A stretch of 64,000 nt of DNA from Litorivivens sp041624475 (lineage in GTDB: Bacteria; Pseudomonadota; Gammaproteobacteria; Pseudomonadales; Spongiibacteraceae): positions 124,001 through 188,000 of the forward strand of contig NZ_JBFJUX010000003.1 in assembly GCF_041624475.1 (NCBI RefSeq), written 5' to 3'. The notes beneath the pieces were generated by a model. It was not told where the DNA came from. It saw only the letters and a list, made by a program, of their open reading frames with translations, and searched no databases. The translations under genes were made by a program, and so were the position numbers. Shown one piece after another: positions 42,138 through 51,807 of the stretch; position 1 is the stretch's first letter; every line of letters starts with the position of its first letter.

Positions 42138-42578
42138 ATGTTGATGGATGTAAATGAAATTCGGGAGTACCTCCCGCACCGCTACCCCTTTCTGTTGGTG
42201 GATCGGGTGGTTGAGATCGAGCTGGGCAAGAGTATTACCGCGATCAAGAACATCACCATCAACGAACCCATTTTTAACGGGCATTTTCCGGAGATTCCGA
42301 TTTTCCCCGGCGTATTAATCATTGAAGCCATGGCTCAAGCGGCCGGCATTCTCGGCTTCAAAACCATGGATAAAAAGCCCTCCGATGGCTCCATCTATAT
42401 GTTTGCGGGTGTCGACAATGTGCGTTTCAAACGCCAGGTAGTGCCCGGCGATCAGCTGGAAATGAAAGTGCAGTACGTGTCTGACAAGCGCGGCATCTGG
42501 AAGTTTGAGTGCCAGTCCTACGTTGAGGGCAAACTGGCCTGTTCCGCTACCATCCTGTGCGCAGACCGGGCCCGCTGA
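42138..42578 (+). CDS. fabZ: 3-Hydroxyacyl-ACP dehydratase FabZ
   Basis: A 146-residue hot-dog-fold enzyme of fatty-acid elongation. His 49 in NGHFPEIPIFPGVLIIEAMA and Glu 63 in the same helix are the catalytic pair; LPHRYPFLLVDRV is the N-terminal signature. An in-frame ATG at 42144 is an alternative start. It competes with LpxA for 3-hydroxyacyl-ACP, and the genes are adjacent with one base between them. Confidence 0.97.
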   Translation: MLMDVNEIREYLPHRYPFLLVDRVVEIELGKSITAIKNITINEPIFNGHFPEIPIFPGVLIIEAMAQAAGILGFKTMDKKPSDGSIYMFAGVDNVRFKRQVVPGDQLEMKVQYVSDKRGIWKFECQSYVEGKLACSATILCADRAR

Positions 42579-42579
42579 A

Positions 42580-43350
42580 ATGATTGATCCTCGCGCCATT
42601 ATTGATCCCTCTGCCAAAATTGGCGAGAACGTCGAGATTGGCCCCTGGACAATTGTGGGGCCCGATGTCGAGATCGGAGACGACTGCACCATCGCCTCTC
42701 ACGTGGTGCTCAAGGGGCCCACTGTCATGGGGCGCGGCAATCATATCTATCAGTTTTCTTCAGTGGGTGAAGATACTCCTGACCTCAAGTACAACGGTGA
42801 ACCCACACGCCTGATCATTGGCGACAACAATGTCATCCGTGAGGGCGTGACGATTCATCGCGGGACCGTACAGGATCGCGGCGAAACGGTTATCGGCAAT
42901 AACAATCTACTGATGGCCTACTCCCACGTGGGGCACGACTCGGTGTTGGGTGATCACTGCATCATGGTCAACAACTCGGCGCTGGCCGGACACGTCATTC
43001 TCGGTGACTGGACCATCCTCAGCGGTTATGCGCTGGTACATCAATACTGCAAACTGGGCGCACACAGCTTTTTGGGCATGGGCGCTGCGGTGGGCAAGGA
43101 TGTTCCCGCCTACGTGACCGTTACCGGCAATCCGGGGGAGCCAAAGGGCATCAATGTTGAAGGGCTCAAACGCCGCGGTTTCAGCAGCGAGGCGATCAGT
43201 GACATCCGCCGCGCTTACAAGTTGATTTACCGGCAGGGGCTGACCACCGACGAAGCCCTGTTGAAACTGGAAGAACTGGCGGAGAAAACCCCTGAAGTTA
43301 ATTTGCTGGTGGAATCGATTCGCCAGTCATCACGGGGTATTGTCCGCTAG
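42580..43350 (+). CDS. lpxA: UDP-N-acetylglucosamine O-acyltransferase
   Basis: A 256-residue enzyme for the first step of lipid A synthesis. Left-handed beta-helix hexapeptide repeats begin at IDPSAKIGENVEIGP; the catalytic His corresponds to His 119 in AYSHVGHDSVLG; the C-terminal helical domain (GLKRRGFSSEAISDIRRAYK) is typical. The ATG at 42580 is clear; the open frame upstream overlaps fabZ. Confidence 0.97.
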   Translation: MIDPRAIIDPSAKIGENVEIGPWTIVGPDVEIGDDCTIASHVVLKGPTVMGRGNHIYQFSSVGEDTPDLKYNGEPTRLIIGDNNVIREGVTIHRGTVQDRGETVIGNNNLLMAYSHVGHDSVLGDHCIMVNNSALAGHVILGDWTILSGYALVHQYCKLGAHSFLGMGAAVGKDVPAYVTVTGNPGEPKGINVEGLKRRGFSSEAISDIRRAYKLIYRQGLTTDEALLKLEELAEKTPEVNLLVESIRQSSRGIVR

Positions 43351-43410
43351 CGACACCATCCGCATCGCTCAGCTGCGCGATCCACTACAACAATAACGTT
43401 GCTGGAGCCC

Positions 43411-44577
43411 ATGGCGAAACGAAGACTACATATCGGTATTGTCGTCGGGGAGGCCTCCGGCGATATCCTCGGGGCCGGTTTGATGAGGTCCCTGCAGGCT
43501 CGCGCTGAGCAGTCAGGCATCGAACTCCACTTCGACGGCGTCGGCGGCTCGCGCATGTTGGCGGCAGGCTTTAACAGCCTTTATCCCATGGATCGCCTGT
43601 CAGTGATGGGCCTGACCGAACCCCTCAAGCGCCTGCCGGAATTGCTGCGCATGCGAAAGCATCTGAAGCAGCACTTTCGTGAAACGCGCCCCGATGTGTT
43701 TATCGGCATCGACTCGCCGGATTTTACGCTTAATATCGAGGCGGATCTGAAAAGTGCGGGCATCAAGACTGTGCACTACGTCAGTCCGTCGGTGTGGGCC
43801 TGGCGGCAGGGCAGAATCAAAACCATTGCCCGCGCGGTGGATTTAATGCTGACCCTGCTGCCCTTTGAAGCGGCCTTCTACGAGGCCAATCAGGTGCCCG
43901 TGCGCTTTGTGGGCCACCCCCTCGCCGATGAGTTTCCTCTGGAAGATCAGCGCATTTCCGCGCGGGACACACTCGGGCTGACTAATAACGAGCTGGTTTT
44001 GGCGGTACTGCCCGGCAGCCGCGGCGGCGAAGTGGGGCATCTGGCGCCAGCCTTCCTGGATACCGTAGATTGGCTGTTGGAGCGGCTGCCCGATTTGAAG
44101 GTTTTGATTCCCGCCGCCAGCACCGAGCGCCGCAAGCAACTGGAAAAGCTGTTGGCGAATCGCAACACGAGCGTGCAATTGCTGGACGGCCAGTCGCGAG
44201 AGGTAATGGCGGCTGCCGATGCGGTATTGATGGCGTCAGGCACCACTACGCTGGAAGCCATGTTGCTCAAGCGACCGATGGTGGTGGCTTACCGCATGGG
44301 AAGTTTGAGCTATAAAATTCTATCCCGCCTGGTTAAGACACCGCATATCTCCCTGCCGAACCTGTTGGCCGCCAAGGCCCTGGTGCCGGAAATTATTCAG
44401 GATGATGTGCGCCCGGATGTACTCGGCCCACTGTTGCTGGAACGGCTGCAGGGTGGTTCTGAGGTGGATGAGCTCAAAGCCCGTTTTGCGCAAATGCATC
44501 GCGATATTGCGCTCAATGCCAGTGACAGCGCTGCAGAGGCGGTTTGGGAATTGGCGGAGGCAAGTGCCCATGGCTGA
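43411..44577 (+). CDS. lpxB: Lipid A disaccharide synthase
   Basis: A 388-residue GT19 glycosyltransferase joining UDP-diacyl-glucosamine and lipid X. The N-terminal IVVGEASGDILGAGLM, YVSPSVWAWRQGRIKTI, LAVLPGSRGGEVGHL and ASGTTTLEAMLLKRPMVVAY are family segments. ATG at 43411 follows GGAG. It overlaps rnhB by eight bases. Confidence 0.96.
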   Translation: MAKRRLHIGIVVGEASGDILGAGLMRSLQARAEQSGIELHFDGVGGSRMLAAGFNSLYPMDRLSVMGLTEPLKRLPELLRMRKHLKQHFRETRPDVFIGIDSPDFTLNIEADLKSAGIKTVHYVSPSVWAWRQGRIKTIARAVDLMLTLLPFEAAFYEANQVPVRFVGHPLADEFPLEDQRISARDTLGLTNNELVLAVLPGSRGGEVGHLAPAFLDTVDWLLERLPDLKVLIPAASTERRKQLEKLLANRNTSVQLLDGQSREVMAAADAVLMASGTTTLEAMLLKRPMVVAYRMGSLSYKILSRLVKTPHISLPNLLAAKALVPEIIQDDVRPDVLGPLLLERLQGGSEVDELKARFAQMHRDIALNASDSAAEAVWELAEASAHG

Positions 44578-45172
44578 TCTTTTCGACAGTTTCGAGTTTC
44601 CCGAGCTGACCGCCGGCGTCGACGAAGTGGGACGCGGCCCATTGGCTGGAGACGTGGTTACTGCAGCCGTGATTCTCGATCCGGCGCGACCGATTGGCGG
44701 CTTGAATGACTCCAAAAAGCTGACCGAGAAAAAGCGTCTCTATCTGTTTGATGAAATTCGGGACAAGGCGCTTAGTTACAGTATCGCCCGCGCCTCCATA
44801 GACGAAATAGACAGCCTCAATATCCTGCAGGCGAGCCTGCTGGCGATGAAGCGCGCGGTAGAGGCCCTGCCAACCCAGCCCCAATACGTGCTGGTAGACG
44901 GTAACAAACTGCCCAAATGGCATTACCCCGCCCAGGCGGTGGTGAAGGGCGACAGCCTGCACGCCTGCATCGCGGCCGCCTCGATTCTGGCAAAGGTCAC
45001 TCGCGATGCGGAAATGGATGCTCTGGCTGTGCAGTATCCCGACTATGGTTTTGCCAGCCACAAGGGGTATCCTACCAAGGTGCATCTGGATGCCCTGCGC
45101 GAGCACGGCATAACGCCTTTTCATCGTCGTTCCTACGCGCCAGTGCGAAAAATAGTCGAGGAGCTTTCATGA
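44570..45172 (+). CDS. rnhB: Ribonuclease HII
   Basis: A 200-residue nuclease that removes ribonucleotides from DNA. AGVDEVGRGPLAGDVVTAA contains the Asp-Glu of the active site; LNDSKKLTEKKR, ASILAKVTRDAEM and YGFASHKGYPT are signatures. The start overlaps the lpxB stop, and the stop overlaps the dnaE start (ATGA). A long open frame upstream is within lpxB and is rejected. Confidence 0.96.
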   Translation: MADLFDSFEFPELTAGVDEVGRGPLAGDVVTAAVILDPARPIGGLNDSKKLTEKKRLYLFDEIRDKALSYSIARASIDEIDSLNILQASLLAMKRAVEALPTQPQYVLVDGNKLPKWHYPAQAVVKGDSLHACIAAASILAKVTRDAEMDALAVQYPDYGFASHKGYPTKVHLDALREHGITPFHRRSYAPVRKIVEELS

Positions 45173-48100
45173 CCGGGTTTGTTCACCTGCGGGTACATTC
45201 CGAATACTCCCTGTCCGATGGTATCGTGCGGATCAAACCGCTGATAAAAAGCGTTAGTGACCTAGGTATGCCGGCGGTGGCGCTGACCGATCGCTGCAAT
45301 TTCTACGCCCTGATCAAGTTTCACAAGGCCTGTTACAGCGCCGGCATCAAGCCGATTTACGGTGCTGATTTCTTTCTTCGGGACGAGCACGACCCGGACC
45401 ACATAAGCCAGATTGTGCTGCTGGCGCGAAACAACGACGGCTACGCCAACATGCGGGTACTGATATCCCGCGCCTATCAGGAAGGCCAGCAGCAGGGGAA
45501 GGCCTATCTGCACCGGCAGTGGCTGCGCGAGCACAGCGAAGGGCTGATTGTGCTGTCAGGTGGCCGTGAAGGCGATGTGGGCCAATACCTCCTGTCGGGC
45601 AAGCGCGATCAGGCTGCCGACTGTCTGCGCGGCTGGATGGCAGATTTCCCCGACTGCTTCTACCTTGAATTGCAGCGTACCCATCGGGAGTACGAAGAAG
45701 ACTATCTGCACGCTGCCGTTGAACTGGCAGCGGAGTTGAGCTGCCCTGTGGTTGCTACCAACGATGTTCAGTTTCTGAAAGCCGAGGAATACGAGGCCCA
45801 CGAGACCCGGGTGTGTATCTCCGACGGTAGAACCCTGGATGACCCGCGCCGAGCGCGGCGCTACAGCGCCGATCAATACCTGCGCTCGCCGGAGGAAATG
45901 GCGGAGCTGTTTTCCGATATTCCAGAGGCGCTGGAAAACACGGTGGAAATTGCCAAGCGCTGCAATGTCGAAATTGAGCTGGGTACGTATTATCTGCCTG
46001 AGTATCCTATTCCAGAGGGCATGACCCAGGACGAGTTTTTCCGCAAGCTGTCGCACAAGGGCTTGGATGAGCGGCTGGAGTTTCTGTTCGATACCAGTTC
46101 ACCCGATTTTCCCGCCATCGAAAAGGAATACCGGGAGCGGCTCGACTTTGAGCTGAACATCATTCTGCAGATGGGCTTTCCCGGTTACTTCCTGATCGTA
46201 ATGGACTTTATCCAGTGGGCCAAGGATCACGGCATTCCGGTGGGGCCGGGGCGAGGCTCCGGTGCCGGCTCGCTGGTGGCTTACGCCTTAAAAATTACCG
46301 ACCTCGACCCGATTGAATACGACCTGCTGTTCGAGCGCTTCCTGAACCCCGAACGGGTTTCTATGCCCGACTTTGATGTCGACTTCTGTATGGAAGGCCG
46401 CGACCGGGTGATTTCCTATGTTGCGGATCACTATGGCCGGGAGGCGGTCAGTCAGATCATCACCTTCGGCACCATGGCGGCAAAGGCGGTGGTGCGAGAC
46501 GTGGCCCGGGTGCAGGGCAAGCCCTACATGGTGGGCGACAAGCTTTCCAAACTCATACCCTTTGAAGTGGGCATGACGCTGGAGAAGGCCTACGAGCAGG
46601 AAGAGGCCCTGCGCCAGTATCTCGAAGAAGATGAGGCGGGCCAGGAAATCTGGGATATGGCCCAGAAGCTGGAAGGCATAACCCGCGGTGTGGGTAAGCA
46701 CGCCGGGGGCGTGGTGATCGCGCCCTCCAGATTAACGGATTTCTCGCCGCTTTACTGTGACGACGCCGGTGGCGGTCTGGTGACCCAGTACGACAAAAAC
46801 GACGTGGAAGAAGCGGGGCTGGTCAAGTTCGACTTTCTCGGCCTGCGCACCCTAACCATCATCGACTGGGCGCTGGAAATCATCAACGGCAAACGGGCAA
46901 AGGTGGGCGAGGAAGCGCTCGATATCATGGCGATTCCGCTGGAAGACCCGGATACCTTTACCCTGCTGAAAAGGGCCGAGACCACGGCGGTCTTCCAGCT
47001 TGAATCCCGGGGCATGAAAGACCTGATCAAGCGTCTGTTGCCTGACCGCTTTGAAGATATCATCGCACTGGTGGCCCTGTTTCGGCCTGGCCCGCTGCAG
47101 TCGGGTATGGTTGATGACTTTATCAACCGTAAGCACGGTCGCGAAGAACCGTCTTATCCTCACCCGCAATACCAGCATGAGTGCCTCAAGCCAATCCTGG
47201 AGCCCACCTACGGCATCATCCTGTATCAGGAACAGGTTATGCAGATCGCCCAGGAAATGGGCGGTTATTCACTCGGCGGCGCTGACTTGTTGCGCCGGGC
47301 GATGGGTAAGAAAAAACCTGAAGAAATGGCCAAGCAGCGCGAGTTGTTTATGGCCGGTGCCGCTGAAAAGGGTTTTGATAAAAACCTCGCCTCCAATATT
47401 TTCGATTTGATGGAGAAGTTTGCGGGCTACGGTTTCAACAAATCCCACTCGGCCGCCTACGCACTGGTGTCTTACCAGACGGCGTGGCTGAAGGCCCATT
47501 ATCCGGCGGAGTTCATGGCGGCGGTCATGAGTTCGGAACTGGATAACACCGACAAGATCGTTACCTTTATCGAAGAATGCCGGGCGATGAAGCTGCCGCT
47601 GAAACTGCCGGATGTGAATCAGGGCGAGTACAAGTTTACGGTTAACGATGAAGGCGAAATCATCTACGGCCTCGGCGCTATTAAAGGCCTCGGTGAAGGT
47701 CCTGTTGAAAACCTGATTGCGGCGCGCAAGCAGGGCGGCCCCTTCAAAAACCTGTTCGACTTCTGTACCCGCACTGATCCGCGCAAAGCCAATAAGCGGG
47801 CGCTGGAAGCCCTGATTCGCGCCGGCGCCTTTGATTCACTCGGCGAAGATCGCGCAGTGCTGATGGCAAGTCTCCCGGAGGCGGTGAAAGGCGCAGAACA
47901 GACCGCGAAGAATGAAGAGGCGGGCATGCTCGATATGTTCGGCGAGACCCTGGCCGCCGACGAACGCGATGTGTACGAAGATTTTCGCAATGTGCGCCGC
48001 TGGAATACCCGTGAGCGTTTGCAGGGCGAAAAAGACACCCTTGGCCTCTATGTTACCGGGCACCCAATTGATGATTACGAAGCCGAGATTCGGCAGTTTG

Positions 48101-48642
48101 TGCCCAAGCGTATTGTCGACCTGAAGCCGGATAATCAGACCAGCAAGGTCGCCGGGCTGGTGGTGGGCATGCGGGTCATTAAAACCCGGCGCGGCGATAT
48201 GGCCGTGGTGACTCTCGATGACCGCAGCGCGAGAATCGATGCGGCACTGTATTCGGAGGTCTTTCAGCAGGCTCGCGAGAAGCTGGGCAAAGACCAGATA
48301 CTGGTGGTTGAGGGTAAGGTGTCCCACGACGATTTTACTGGTGGCCTGAGAATGGCGGCTGATACCTTGGTGACACTGGATGAGGCCCGAGAAATCCGGG
48401 CCAAGCGCCTGCGGCTGCAGCTCTCCTCGGAGCAGATGGCAGAGCAGTTCATCCAGCGGGTGAAATCCCATCTGCAACACGCCAAAGGCGGTTCCTGCCC
48501 GGTGGTGATCGCCTATCGCCGGGAGGAGTGCAGCGCGGATATTCGCCTGGGCGAGGAGTGGCAGGTACGGCCCAGCGATGAATTGATTGTTCGATTGCGT
48601 GATGACTGCGGCATTAATAACGTGGTCATCGATTACGAATAA
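45169..48642 (+). CDS. dnaE: DNA polymerase III alpha subunit
   Basis: A 1157-residue replicative polymerase. Domains in order: N-terminal PHP domain (HLRVHSEYSLSDGIV), polymerase palm with catalytic Asp residues in MPDFDVDFCMEGRD near residue 400 and the GPGRGSGAGSLVAYAL segment before it, fingers (YGFNKSHSAAYALVSYQTAW), helix-hairpin-helix, and an OB-fold near residue 985 (VAGLVVGMRVIKTRRGDMAVVTLDD). Length matches E. coli DnaE (1160). The longer frame through rnhB is not used. Confidence 0.98.
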   Translation: MTGFVHLRVHSEYSLSDGIVRIKPLIKSVSDLGMPAVALTDRCNFYALIKFHKACYSAGIKPIYGADFFLRDEHDPDHISQIVLLARNNDGYANMRVLISRAYQEGQQQGKAYLHRQWLREHSEGLIVLSGGREGDVGQYLLSGKRDQAADCLRGWMADFPDCFYLELQRTHREYEEDYLHAAVELAAELSCPVVATNDVQFLKAEEYEAHETRVCISDGRTLDDPRRARRYSADQYLRSPEEMAELFSDIPEALENTVEIAKRCNVEIELGTYYLPEYPIPEGMTQDEFFRKLSHKGLDERLEFLFDTSSPDFPAIEKEYRERLDFELNIILQMGFPGYFLIVMDFIQWAKDHGIPVGPGRGSGAGSLVAYALKITDLDPIEYDLLFERFLNPERVSMPDFDVDFCMEGRDRVISYVADHYGREAVSQIITFGTMAAKAVVRDVARVQGKPYMVGDKLSKLIPFEVGMTLEKAYEQEEALRQYLEEDEAGQEIWDMAQKLEGITRGVGKHAGGVVIAPSRLTDFSPLYCDDAGGGLVTQYDKNDVEEAGLVKFDFLGLRTLTIIDWALEIINGKRAKVGEEALDIMAIPLEDPDTFTLLKRAETTAVFQLESRGMKDLIKRLLPDRFEDIIALVALFRPGPLQSGMVDDFINRKHGREEPSYPHPQYQHECLKPILEPTYGIILYQEQVMQIAQEMGGYSLGGADLLRRAMGKKKPEEMAKQRELFMAGAAEKGFDKNLASNIFDLMEKFAGYGFNKSHSAAYALVSYQTAWLKAHYPAEFMAAVMSSELDNTDKIVTFIEECRAMKLPLKLPDVNQGEYKFTVNDEGEIIYGLGAIKGLGEGPVENLIAARKQGGPFKNLFDFCTRTDPRKANKRALEALIRAGAFDSLGEDRAVLMASLPEAVKGAEQTAKNEEAGMLDMFGETLAADERDVYEDFRNVRRWNTRERLQGEKDTLGLYVTGHPIDDYEAEIRQFVPKRIVDLKPDNQTSKVAGLVVGMRVIKTRRGDMAVVTLDDRSARIDAALYSEVFQQAREKLGKDQILVVEGKVSHDDFTGGLRMAADTLVTLDEAREIRAKRLRLQLSSEQMAEQFIQRVKSHLQHAKGGSCPVVIAYRREECSADIRLGEEWQVRPSDELIVRLRDDCGINNVVIDYE

Positions 48643-48650
48643 AGTATAAT
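48623..48650 (+). promoter_or_regulatory. Possible accA promoter
   Basis: A perfect -10 TATAAT (48645-48650), 16 bases after TGGTCA (four of six matches to -35). It overlaps the dnaE stop and lies 84 bases before accA. Confidence 0.4.
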
Positions 48651-48733
48651 GCTGTGCTCTTACGCATTGTTTTTAAAGAAAAAATAAGTGTTCGGTGTTA
48701 ACTCTCCGGGCGCTCAACAGAGACAGGCCAGTA

Positions 48734-49684
48734 ATGAACCCGAATTACCTAGACTTTGAACAGCCCATCGCTGAACTGGAAACCAAGATCCAGGAATTGC
48801 AGCTGGTGGGCAATGACAACGATCTCAACATTACTGAAGAAATCACCAAGCTGCGGGAAAAGAGCACCAAGCTCACCGAGAAGATTTTCAGCTCGCTGAC
48901 CTCCTGGGACATCGTCAAAGTAGCGCGTCATCCGATGCGCCCTTACTCCCTCGATTACATCAACCGCATTTTTGAGGACTTCGACGAATTGCACGGCGAT
49001 CGCCGTTTTGGCGACGACAAGGCCATCATCGGTGGTATCGCCCGGCTGGGTGGCAAGCCGGTGATGGTGATCGGTCAGGAGAAAGGCCGCGGCGTGCAGG
49101 AAAAGGTCAAACGCAATTTCGGCATGCCCAAGCCCGAGGGTTACCGCAAGGCCCTGCGTCTGATGGAGCTGGCCGAGCGATTTAAAATCCCCGTCATTAC
49201 CTTGATCGACACCCCAGGAGCCTATCCCGGAATCGACAGTGAAGAGCGCGGTATCAGTGAAGCCATCGCCCAGAACCTTGCGGTTATGTCGCGCCTGAAA
49301 ACCCAGATTATCTGTGTGGTGGTGGGCGAGGGCAGCTCCGGTGGCGCAATCGGTATCGGTGTCGGTGACCACCTGGCTATGCTGCAGTACGCCACCTACT
49401 TTGTTATTTCGCCGGAAGGCTGCGCCAACATTATCTGGAAAACCAGTGAAAAGGCGCCGGATGCCGCCGAGGCCATGGGGGTTACTTCCACGGTACTGGA
49501 AGAGCTGGGCATTGTGGATTCGACCATTCCCGAGCCGCTGGGCGGCGCCCATCGTGATATCGACCTGATGGCCGAACGCCTGAAGAAACACCTGCTCGAA
49601 CAGCTGCAGGACCTGCAATCCCAGCCGATGGACGATTTGCTGGCGCGCCGCTACGAGCGCCTGATGTCCTACGGCAACAGCTAA
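48734..49684 (+). CDS. accA: Acetyl-CoA carboxylase carboxyltransferase alpha subunit
   Basis: A 316-residue protein of the AccAD transferase that carboxylates acetyl-CoA to malonyl-CoA. NYLDFEQPIAELETKIQEL, VARHPMRPYSLDYI, VITLIDTPGAYPGIDSEERG and VVVGEGSSGGAIGIGVGD are complete. The ATG at 48734 gives the usual MNPNYLDFE start. Confidence 0.97.
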   Translation: MNPNYLDFEQPIAELETKIQELQLVGNDNDLNITEEITKLREKSTKLTEKIFSSLTSWDIVKVARHPMRPYSLDYINRIFEDFDELHGDRRFGDDKAIIGGIARLGGKPVMVIGQEKGRGVQEKVKRNFGMPKPEGYRKALRLMELAERFKIPVITLIDTPGAYPGIDSEERGISEAIAQNLAVMSRLKTQIICVVVGEGSSGGAIGIGVGDHLAMLQYATYFVISPEGCANIIWKTSEKAPDAAEAMGVTSTVLEELGIVDSTIPEPLGGAHRDIDLMAERLKKHLLEQLQDLQSQPMDDLLARRYERLMSYGNS

Positions 49685-49704
49685 GATTGCACTTCGGGTT
49701 CATT

Positions 49705-50967
49705 ATGGAATCCGTTCTTCTCGAACTGCTTGAGCCCTACCTCGACCGCCCGCGCTGGGTGGTCGCCTTTAGTGGTGGGCTCGACTCCACTGTTTTACTG
49801 CATGCTTTAAATACTCTGTCTGAGCGCCCCCCGCTGCACGCTTTGCATATTCACCACGGTCTTCAGGCAGAGGCCGACGACTGGCAGCGCCACTGCGAAG
49901 GTTTTGCTAAATCGCAGGGCATTGCCTTTCATGCGTTAGCTGTTTCCGTAGACGATAACGCCAGCGTAGAAGAAGCGGCCCGCCGGGCGCGCTATGAGGC
50001 CTTTGATTCCTTTCTTGAGGCTGGCGATGTACTGCTGCAGGCTCACCACCTTGATGATCAGGCCGAAACCCTGCTGCTCAGACTGTTTCGCGGCACCGGG
50101 CTTGAAGGCTTGAAGGGGATGCCCCGCGAGCGCGAACTGGGTGACGCCTTGCTGGTGCGACCGCTGCTGGGTTTGTCACGCAGCGAGCTGGAAAACTATG
50201 CCCGCCAGCATCAGCTCGACTGGATTGAAGACCCCAGCAACCGCGACACCAGTTTTGATCGCAATTACCTGCGCCACAACATTCTGCCTCAGGTAGAAGC
50301 GCGCTGGCCTGCTTATCGCAATACCCTTGCAAGGCTTGCGGGGCTGGCGGCAACAGCGCTGCCCGAAGACAGCCTCAGCAATCTGACCTTTCACACTCGC
50401 AAAAGCGCGTGGACAGCACTGGATCTGGAAGCCCTGCGCAGTCTGGACGAAGGTGACCGCAATGCGGCGCTGCGGCAGTGGTTGTCTCAAGCCGGGCTGA
50501 CGCCTTCACTGGCTCAGTTGCAAGCCCTGCAAAAATCCATGCTCTGGTCTTCTCCCGACGCAGAGCCGGTGTTCGAACTGGGTGAGTTCCAGGTGCGCCG
50601 CTTTAAAGAAGCTCTGTATATCACCCAGCTGGAGCCTTTCGATGCAAAGCTGGAGCTGACTTGGGATGGAGGATCTGTGCTGGAATTGCCCGGTGCCGGT
50701 AAGCTAAGCGCCTTGGGTGGGGGCCAGCCAGAGCGCTTCACGGTTCGATTTCGGCGTGGCGGAGAGCGCTGCCAGCCTGCCGGGCGCGCCCATTCCCAAC
50801 GTCTGAAAAAGCTCCTGCAGGAGCGTGGGGTGCCGCCGTGGCGACGAGACCGCTTGCCGCTTATTTATCTGGATAACGAATTGGCTGCGGTCGCTGATCT
50901 GTGGGTTTGCGCTGACTATGTGGAGCGATTGTCCACGTGGCGGTTTGTGTGGGAAGCGTCGGGCTGA
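49705..50967 (+). CDS. tilS: tRNA(Ile)-lysidine synthase
   Basis: A 420-residue enzyme that converts C34 of the AUA-reading tRNA-Ile to lysidine. VVAFSGGLDSTVLLHAL is the PP-loop; LQAHHLDDQAETLLLRLFRG and the NRDTSFDRNYLRHNILP segment follow; the C-terminal TilS domain (FRRGGERCQPAGRAHSQRLKKLLQE) is intact. ATG at 49705 has no strong ribosome site; TTG at 49687 is in frame. It ends the long plus-strand block. Confidence 0.94.
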   Translation: MESVLLELLEPYLDRPRWVVAFSGGLDSTVLLHALNTLSERPPLHALHIHHGLQAEADDWQRHCEGFAKSQGIAFHALAVSVDDNASVEEAARRARYEAFDSFLEAGDVLLQAHHLDDQAETLLLRLFRGTGLEGLKGMPRERELGDALLVRPLLGLSRSELENYARQHQLDWIEDPSNRDTSFDRNYLRHNILPQVEARWPAYRNTLARLAGLAATALPEDSLSNLTFHTRKSAWTALDLEALRSLDEGDRNAALRQWLSQAGLTPSLAQLQALQKSMLWSSPDAEPVFELGEFQVRRFKEALYITQLEPFDAKLELTWDGGSVLELPGAGKLSALGGGQPERFTVRFRRGGERCQPAGRAHSQRLKKLLQERGVPPWRRDRLPLIYLDNELAAVADLWVCADYVERLSTWRFVWEASG

Positions 50968-51187
50968 ATTTCGTTGTGGCGGCCTCATCGGCCTGGATAC
51001 TTGCCGCTAACACTCATGCAATGTCGCCTGAGTGCTAGTGCCGCCCTTTTTAGTCATTGCTACGATAGACTTGCTCGCTGTTAGATTAATGTTAACTATA
51101 ACGCTGAGATTTGCAGCCTCGAGCGTGCCTATGGCCTATGCTTTGTCCAATGCGGTTGGCGGCGGTTTACGCCGCGAGGACAAAATC

Positions 51188-51574
51188 ATGCTTACAGTAT
51201 TCCCAGTTGATTTGAATCGTATCGATGTTGAAATGCAGGGCTCGATTACCAAAGAAGATATGCAGAGCTTTCTCGAAGAATTGAGCCGTGTGACCACTGA
51301 TATGGAGCGTGGACATATGCTGGTCACTGTCAGTGAGTTTCACTGGCCTTCTTTGGCTGCCATCGGGTTTGAGTTGTCGCATATCGGCGCTTTCTTTAAG
51401 GCGTATCGGCATTTTGAGCGCATCGCGGTGGTATGCGACAAAACCTGGATACGCAAACTCAGCGCTTGGGAGGGGCATCTGTTTTCCTGGATGGAAATTC
51501 GAGGCTTTACCTCCGAAGAAAGCGATCTTGCTCTGCATTGGTTGGAGCACGGGGACGCTCAACAAGCGGCCTGA
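51188..51574 (+). CDS. SpoIIAA-like (STAS-fold) protein
   Basis: A 128-residue cytoplasmic protein of the SpoIIAA-like family: VDLNRIDVEMQGSITKEDMQ, then the LSHIGAFFKAYRHFERIAVVCD strand-helix region. The STAS-like fold is shared with anti-sigma antagonists, but the phosphorylated Ser of true antagonists is not evident. ATG at 51188 follows GAGGA by seven bases; the open frame starting at 51032 is hydrophobic and probably non-coding. About 220 bases before it hold no gene. Function unknown. Confidence 0.75.
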   Translation: MLTVFPVDLNRIDVEMQGSITKEDMQSFLEELSRVTTDMERGHMLVTVSEFHWPSLAAIGFELSHIGAFFKAYRHFERIAVVCDKTWIRKLSAWEGHLFSWMEIRGFTSEESDLALHWLEHGDAQQAA

Positions 51575-51668
51575 TACGGTCCCAGTCATTGGCAGCCGCG
51601 CCTTGCTTTGAGTGGGCGCGTGCGCCTGCTTTTCCCTCCTTGTCACCACGCCAAAATCACCCTGACTA

Positions 51669-51693
51669 ATAGTTGAGTAATTTACTCGGTTTT
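51669..51693. promoter_or_regulatory. IscR-type binding site upstream of sufB
   Basis: A 25-bp stretch that agrees with the E. coli type 1 IscR consensus at 21 of 25 positions: ATAGTTGAGT, then AATTT, then ACTCGG. The two mismatches in the inner half-sites (G for C and C for G) are symmetrical and keep the palindrome. It overlaps the probable -35 of sufB. An iscR gene with all cluster ligands lies 7 kb downstream in the same operon. Confidence 0.65.
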
Positions 51694-51701
51694 GTCACAA
51701 T
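51673..51701 (+). promoter_or_regulatory. Probable sufB operon promoter
   Basis: -35 TTGAGT (51673-51678), 17-base spacer, -10 CACAAT (51696-51701); four of six matches each. A leader of about 100 bases precedes sufB. The IscR-type site covers the -35 and the start of the spacer, so bound IscR would repress. Confidence 0.5.
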
Positions 51702-51807
51702 ACACCCTCTACGAGCAGGGCTCGCTCCCATCGTGCCGATTGTAGGAGTCTGCCCTGCAGGCGAAGCCCAGTTATTTGATTTTCATAGAAATTTTGAGTC
51801 CAGGATT

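Noticed and set aside
51032..51187. Upstream extension of the SpoIIAA-like gene
   Set aside because: The ribosome site GAGGA fits ATG 51188, and the extension is not like any SpoIIAA-family N-terminus.
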